Assembly: GCA_900543845.1 (NCBI GenBank)
Contig: UQTD01000063.1
Coordinates: 1-9,974, forward strand
Length of the DNA: 9,974 nt
Source of the DNA: an uncultured Collinsella sp.
Lineage (GTDB): Bacteria; Actinomycetota; Coriobacteriia; Coriobacteriales; Coriobacteriaceae
Reading direction: 5' to 3'
Of this stretch, positions 5,678-9,974 are shown piece after piece. The translations under genes were made by a program, and so were the position numbers. The notes beneath the pieces are model-generated. The model saw only the letters and a program-made list of their open reading frames with translations. It was not told the origin of the DNA and ran no database searches. The first letter of the stretch is position 1. The number at the start of each line of letters is the position of its first letter.

Positions 5678-8341
5678 CTCTTGGACTTTGAGGGCTTCGG
5701 CCAGGCTGACGCGCTTGATAGAGCGCGTGTGTAGCAGCGCCACGACCAGGTAGGTCGCAAAGCCAATGCCGACACATGCAGCCATGGACCAAGCGGGCAC
5801 GTAGATCTCGATATTGCCGTTGTAGGCGAGCAGCATCGAGCGGAAAATGGCCGTGAGCGAGCCAATGATGACCGGCAGGCTCAGCACGAGCGACGCCGCC
5901 ACGCACAGCGTGATCGAGCGAATGTACAGATGCGAGATCTCGCTATCTCGATAGCCAAAGACCTTCATGTAGCTGATCGACCGGGCGCTATGGTCGATCA
6001 CAGCCTTGGTCAGCAGGTACATAAACAGCAGGAAGATAAACACCGCGAGCCCAACCATCATGCCGATCATTTTGCTCATCATGCCGATGAACTGGTCGCC
6101 CACGGCGCGCATGTCGTCGGGCGTGGTGTCGCCGGCAAAGTAACGAGCATCGAGGTCGAGCTTCTCGTCGCTCACATAGCCGTTAAAGTAGGCGGCGTCG
6201 TTGCCGAACAGCTCGTTAAAGTCGTCGATACTCATATAGATATTCATGTCCGACTTGGAGCCCCAGGCACAGTCCTTGCCCGCGTACTCAAAGGAATAAT
6301 GCTCGCCCTCGTACTTGTCGCTGAGCGTGACCTTCTGGCCCTCGCTCCAGCCAAACTTATCGAGCAGACCGCCGCCAAAGACGACGCGCCCATCGCCGAC
6401 GTTGAGGTCTTTCCAATAGCGCGAATCGGATGAAATGCCATAGACGGAAATCGTCTCCTCGCCATTTCCATCGCCGCGGTCGTATTGCAGCTGGTAAACG
6501 GCATATTTCTCGGCCTGTGCGATTGTGCTCGCGCCGTTGTCAGTCGTATTGACCGGGTGGATATCGTCGTTGTCAGTGTCGATCTTAGAGGCTTTGTCGA
6601 TCAGGCCGATGGCCTCATCGCGGTCGCAGCCGAGGGCATCGGCAAGATCGTCAAGGCGCGCGTAGAGCGCATCCTTCTTGTCCTGGACCTTGGCGAGCGC
6701 GTCCTGCGCCGCGGCCAGGCTCACGGAAGACGGAGATGCGGTCGCGGTATCGGCTGCCGCATGCGCCGCATCGGCCGCGTCGTCAAGCTCGTCATCGGCA
6801 TCCTGGGCGGCAGAAAGCAGCGCGCCGTCAACCGACTGCAAGCGCTCGAGTGCCGACCACCGCTCGCGCTCCTCGACAGTGCCATTGAGCTCTAGCGGGG
6901 CCTTGAGCGTGTACTGGTGCTCGGCGACCAGGCTTGTCTCGAGGTTGTCGGCGTAGTGCGTCATCGTGGGCAAAATCGCCAGGCCAAAGAGCAGCAGCAG
7001 CGAGGCAAACGCGATGCCCACGAACAGCGTGGCGAAGTTGCCCAGATTGCGCAGGAAGATACGCAGGCGGAAGCGCGAGACAAAGCCCATGCGCTCCGGC
7101 AGCTGCAGGCCGCGCTTGGTGCCCGATTTGCCGCTCGCCTCGTGACGAAGGAATTGCAACGGCGTCTTGCCCATCTTGCGAAGCAGGCCCACCAGCGTGA
7201 TGAGGATGAGCGCGGCGGCGGGAACCACGGCGCACTTCACAAAGATCTCCCAGCTCCAGTACACCTGGAAGGGCGGCAGGCTGTACGAACCGTAATAGAG
7301 GCTGCGCATGGGCTCGGTAAAGAACACAACGCCGAGTGCAGTGCCCAAAAGCGCCGCGAGCACACCCACGATGGCGGGAAGCGCCAGGTAGTGGAGTACA
7401 ATCTCGCGACGACGATAGCCGCTGGCGAGCAGCGTGCCGATGATGGCGCTCTCCTCCTCGATGGTCGCGTCGGTAAGGACCACAAAGACGAACGCCATAA
7501 TCACGATAATAATGTCGAGCAGCGTCATCCACATCATGGAGTCGCCGTCCACGTCGTCGCGCGCATAGCCAATGCCCTGATTGGAATCGGCGTCGATGAG
7601 GTCATCCACGCGCGCATGGGCATCGGTCAGTGCCTCGACCATATCCTGCTCCGCATCGATGCGATCCGCAGTGGGGAGGTCGCGATCGGTAAAGGTAAAG
7701 GAGTAGGTGTAGGCAGGCGCGCCGCCGGCATCCTCGAGCGCGGCAAAGCCGGCGTCGGTGACCTCGGCCACGCCATAGGTGATGGTGTTCACCGTAAAGT
7801 CCGAATTGTTGAGGAACAGCGCCTGGCTGTCGGGCTGGGTCATGATGCCGCAGATGGTGTAGGTGCGCCCCTCGAGCTCGACCTTATCGCCCACGGCGAG
7901 GTCGTTGTTGGTGGCAAAAACGCGGTCGATTGCTACCTCGTCGTCCGCCTTGGGCTCCTTGCCCTCACAGTAGGACGCGATATCGACCTTGGTGCGGTGC
8001 GCATAGGTGCGCAGCGTGCGCTTGGTGCCGTCGTCGCCGGCGGTCTTTTTGATGATGGCGTCGATGGAGAAATTCTTGTAGAGCGTGACGCCGCCGGCAT
8101 CGTCAGCTGCGCCCTCGGCTGCTTTGAGTTGATTGTCGGTAGCCTCGAAGGAGGTGGTCACGCGGCCGTCTTCGATGATGTACTCGTCGCGCATGCCGTC
8201 GATGAGGCAGCCGATGGAGTGGGCCGCGAGCAAAAAGCCCGAGGTAAGGGCGATGCTTCCGCACATAAGCAAAAAGATGCCCAGGTACTTGCCGATATTA
8301 CGGCGCAGCTCGCGCGGGAGACGTTTTGCGAGAGGTGTCAT
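5675..8341 (-). CDS. FtsX-type (MacB-like superfamily) ABC transporter permease
   Basis: This 888-aa permease has two FtsX domains. TM1 lies at about 19-41; a first extracytoplasmic domain spans 42-268; TM2-4 lie near 271-290, 315-342 and 366-387; TM5 near 436-458. A second extracytoplasmic domain spans about 460-755 and TM6-8 lie near 757-779, 807-831 and 848-872. The second outer domain begins with an Ala/Asp-rich helical stretch (about 495-570) likely to form a coiled coil. Type VII ABC proteins of this kind usually do mechanical work on, or export, lipids, peptides or drugs rather than import. I use the ATG at 8341, 8 bp after the ATPase stop, with AGGCGG just upstream; a TTG at 8356 would overlap the ATPase gene by 7 bp. 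The stop codon lies in repeat copy A, and the last codons are duplicated at 5487-5507. The substrate is unknown. Confidence 0.92.
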   Translation of the reverse strand: MTPLAKRLPRELRRNIGKYLGIFLLMCGSIALTSGFLLAAHSIGCLIDGMRDEYIIEDGRVTTSFEATDNQLKAAEGAADDAGGVTLYKNFSIDAIIKKTAGDDGTKRTLRTYAHRTKVDIASYCEGKEPKADDEVAIDRVFATNNDLAVGDKVELEGRTYTICGIMTQPDSQALFLNNSDFTVNTITYGVAEVTDAGFAALEDAGGAPAYTYSFTFTDRDLPTADRIDAEQDMVEALTDAHARVDDLIDADSNQGIGYARDDVDGDSMMWMTLLDIIIVIMAFVFVVLTDATIEEESAIIGTLLASGYRRREIVLHYLALPAIVGVLAALLGTALGVVFFTEPMRSLYYGSYSLPPFQVYWSWEIFVKCAVVPAAALILITLVGLLRKMGKTPLQFLRHEASGKSGTKRGLQLPERMGFVSRFRLRIFLRNLGNFATLFVGIAFASLLLLFGLAILPTMTHYADNLETSLVAEHQYTLKAPLELNGTVEERERWSALERLQSVDGALLSAAQDADDELDDAADAAHAAADTATASPSSVSLAAAQDALAKVQDKKDALYARLDDLADALGCDRDEAIGLIDKASKIDTDNDDIHPVNTTDNGASTIAQAEKYAVYQLQYDRGDGNGEETISVYGISSDSRYWKDLNVGDGRVVFGGGLLDKFGWSEGQKVTLSDKYEGEHYSFEYAGKDCAWGSKSDMNIYMSIDDFNELFGNDAAYFNGYVSDEKLDLDARYFAGDTTPDDMRAVGDQFIGMMSKMIGMMVGLAVFIFLLFMYLLTKAVIDHSARSISYMKVFGYRDSEISHLYIRSITLCVAASLVLSLPVIIGSLTAIFRSMLLAYNGNIEIYVPAWSMAACVGIGFATYLVVALLHTRSIKRVSLAEALKVQE

Positions 8342-8349
8342 GGTGCCGC

Positions 8350-9063
<714 letters not shown>

Positions 9064-9086
9064 GCTATCCCCCATTGTTAGCCTTG

Positions 9087-9110
9087 TACTACTTTATGAG
9101 GGTAATAGTA
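9087..9110. promoter_or_regulatory. Imperfect dyad upstream of the ABC operon
   Basis: TACTACTT (9087-9094) and TAATAGTA (9103-9110) are inverted at 6 of 8 positions around an 8-bp centre, 24 bp upstream of the ATPase ATG. The stretch is AT-rich compared with its surroundings and holds no clean -35/-10 pair. It may be the operator and promoter zone of the ABC pair, but this is weak. Confidence 0.25.
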
Positions 9111-9156
9111 AACCTTGGCGAACTATTTTTGGGCGAGAGTGGGGTTTTGTTTCAGA

Positions 9157-9384
9157 CTAGTCATTGGGGACGTTCTTAAATGACTAGTCGCTGGGGACAC
9201 TCTTTCGCCGCCCGGCAGTTGGGGACGTTCCTTTCCTACCGGCAGTTGGGGACAGTCCTTGGCAACCCGACCGGCAAGCCGGCGGTTCGGCAAAGACTGT
9301 CCCCGATGACTAGTCGATTAAGTCTGTCCCCAATGACCACTCTTGGTCGTTTAAGTCTGTCCCCAATGAGTACCCAATGACTAG
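9157..9384. repeat. Structured intergenic repeat, copy B (hairpin-rich, MITE/REP-like)
   Basis: This 228-bp block is bounded by perfect 12-bp terminal inverted repeats CTAGTCATTGGG (9157-9168) and CCCAATGACTAG (9373-9384). It contains a hairpin unit at 9158-9186 (TAGTCATT/AATGACTA arms) and a decayed unit after it. A central 57-bp hairpin (9248-9304) is closed by perfect GGGGACAGTC/GACTGTCCCC. Two inverted units follow, at 9311-9339 and 9344-9372, joined by the small palindrome GACCA-CTCT-TGGTC. The 141-bp core matches copy A in the same orientation. Its right end is 4 bp from the stop of the ABC-2 permease gene and its left end is about 94 bp from the ATPase start. It has no credible protein coding. 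Confidence 0.85.
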
Positions 9385-9388
9385 GTGG

Positions 9389-9974
9389 CTAGGCGTGGGA
9401 TTTGGTGCGTGCGAGGGCTAGGCCTACGGCGGCGATGGCCACGGCAAAGAGTGCCGTGACGCCCAGATCGCAGGCGATGTCGCCCAGCACGGTGGACGTC
9501 AGGTCCGCGGCGAGCGCCTTGCCGATCGCGTCGTTCACCCAATATGTCGGCACAAAGTGCGCCACCGTCTGCACGGCTGGGCCCATCAGCGACAGCGGCA
9601 TCCAGGCGCCGCCCAAAAACGTCATGAGCATGCCGAGCAGGTTGCCCACGCCGTTGAGCAGCTCCTCGCGCGCACCCAGGCTCGAAAGCGTAAAGCCAAC
9701 GGCCAGCGGCGTGCACGCCAGCGCAAACGTCGCCGCCAGCGCCAGGCACACACGGCCCACGCCGACTTCGGCAACCGCGCCGGCAAAGCCCACGACGCCC
9801 ATCATGCTCGACACGAGCCAAATGCAGACGGTGAGCACCGCGGCAGCCGCGAACACGGCGAGCGAACGCTGGCGCTCAGAGACCGGGCCGGCCTCCATGC
9901 GGCGCACGCGCTCGGGCTCGTTCATGCCCGAAAACACCAGCCCCACCGACACGATGACCGACGAGATAATCGCG
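9389..9974 (-). CDS. ABC-2 type transporter permease, C-terminal part (5' end outside window)
   Basis: The frame is open from the window edge to a TAG at 9389 (194 residues plus stop). It reads through the GTG at 9952, so the true start lies beyond the window. The sequence has about five hydrophobic segments. It begins with a helix ending in SGMNEPERVRRMEAGPVS, a soluble loop typical of ABC-2 permeases, then helices around LAVFAAAAVLTVCIWLVSS, VCLALAATFALACTPLA and LLGMLMTFLGGAWMPLS. The FLGGAWMPLS...VPTYWVNDAI stretch is the conserved ABC-2 hallmark before the last helix, LFAVAIAAVGLALA. The usual partner is an ABC ATPase, probably encoded outside the window. It points the same way as the FtsX-type ABC operon but belongs to a different permease family, and repeat copy B separates the two. 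Confidence 0.85.
   Translation of the reverse strand, partial: AIISSVIVSVGLVFSGMNEPERVRRMEAGPVSERQRSLAVFAAAAVLTVCIWLVSSMMGVVGFAGAVAEVGVGRVCLALAATFALACTPLAVGFTLSSLGAREELLNGVGNLLGMLMTFLGGAWMPLSLMGPAVQTVAHFVPTYWVNDAIGKALAADLTSTVLGDIACDLGVTALFAVAIAAVGLALARTKSHA

Noticed and set aside
9180..9380. Small plus-strand frame in repeat copy B, with a similar one in copy A (5497-5691)
   Set aside because: The two peptides can be aligned only because the DNA repeats are gap-free. Many of the base differences change amino acids, so there is no sign of selection on the protein.

Overview
The window looks like a chromosomal segment of a high-GC Gram-positive gut anaerobe of the class Coriobacteriia, most likely Collinsella or a close relative. 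This rests on the GC- and Ala-rich coding style, the YqkD-like hydrolase, DUF362 and two-FtsX-domain ABC proteins, and a GGGGACGTTC/TTAAATGACTA repeat type that I associate from memory with Collinsella. No rRNA, tRNA, CRISPR array, phage gene or recognisable transposase is present. Seven protein genes account for nearly all coding sequence; the many long ORFs on the opposite strands are high-GC shadows.

Layout. Positions 1-2772 hold a minus-strand run: trhA (PAQR/hemolysin-III family), then a CNNM/CorC-type DUF21-CBS membrane protein, then 24 bp later a small protein resembling the N-terminal domain of cyanophycin synthetase, cut by the window edge. Divergent from trhA is a membrane-anchored alpha/beta hydrolase (2959-3924, +). 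Its promoter is bracketed by two related 14-bp dyads, which suggests a dedicated repressor. The hydrolase converges on a DUF362 double-[4Fe-4S] protein (4176-5381, -). Between them lie a 132-bp imperfect inverted repeat and a bidirectional terminator.

The right half holds an ABC export pair on the minus strand: an ATPase (8350-9063) and a large FtsX-type permease (5675-8341). This 3.4-kb cassette is bracketed by two homologous structured repeats in the same orientation (copy A 5465-5677, copy B 9157-9384). They share a gap-free 141-bp segment, about 82% identical by eye. Each copy is made of hairpin units, and each sits directly against the stop codon of the upstream minus-strand gene. Copy A supplies the permease stop codon, and the last codons of that gene are duplicated 184 bp away. 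Beyond copy B is the C-terminal part of an ABC-2-type permease that runs off the window.

The most noteworthy items are the repeat pair around the ABC cassette, the stand-alone cyanophycin-synthetase N-domain-like protein with an intact HxxEH motif, the paired operators of the hydrolase, and the long inverted repeat between the convergent genes. No complete new multi-gene defence or biosynthetic system is visible.
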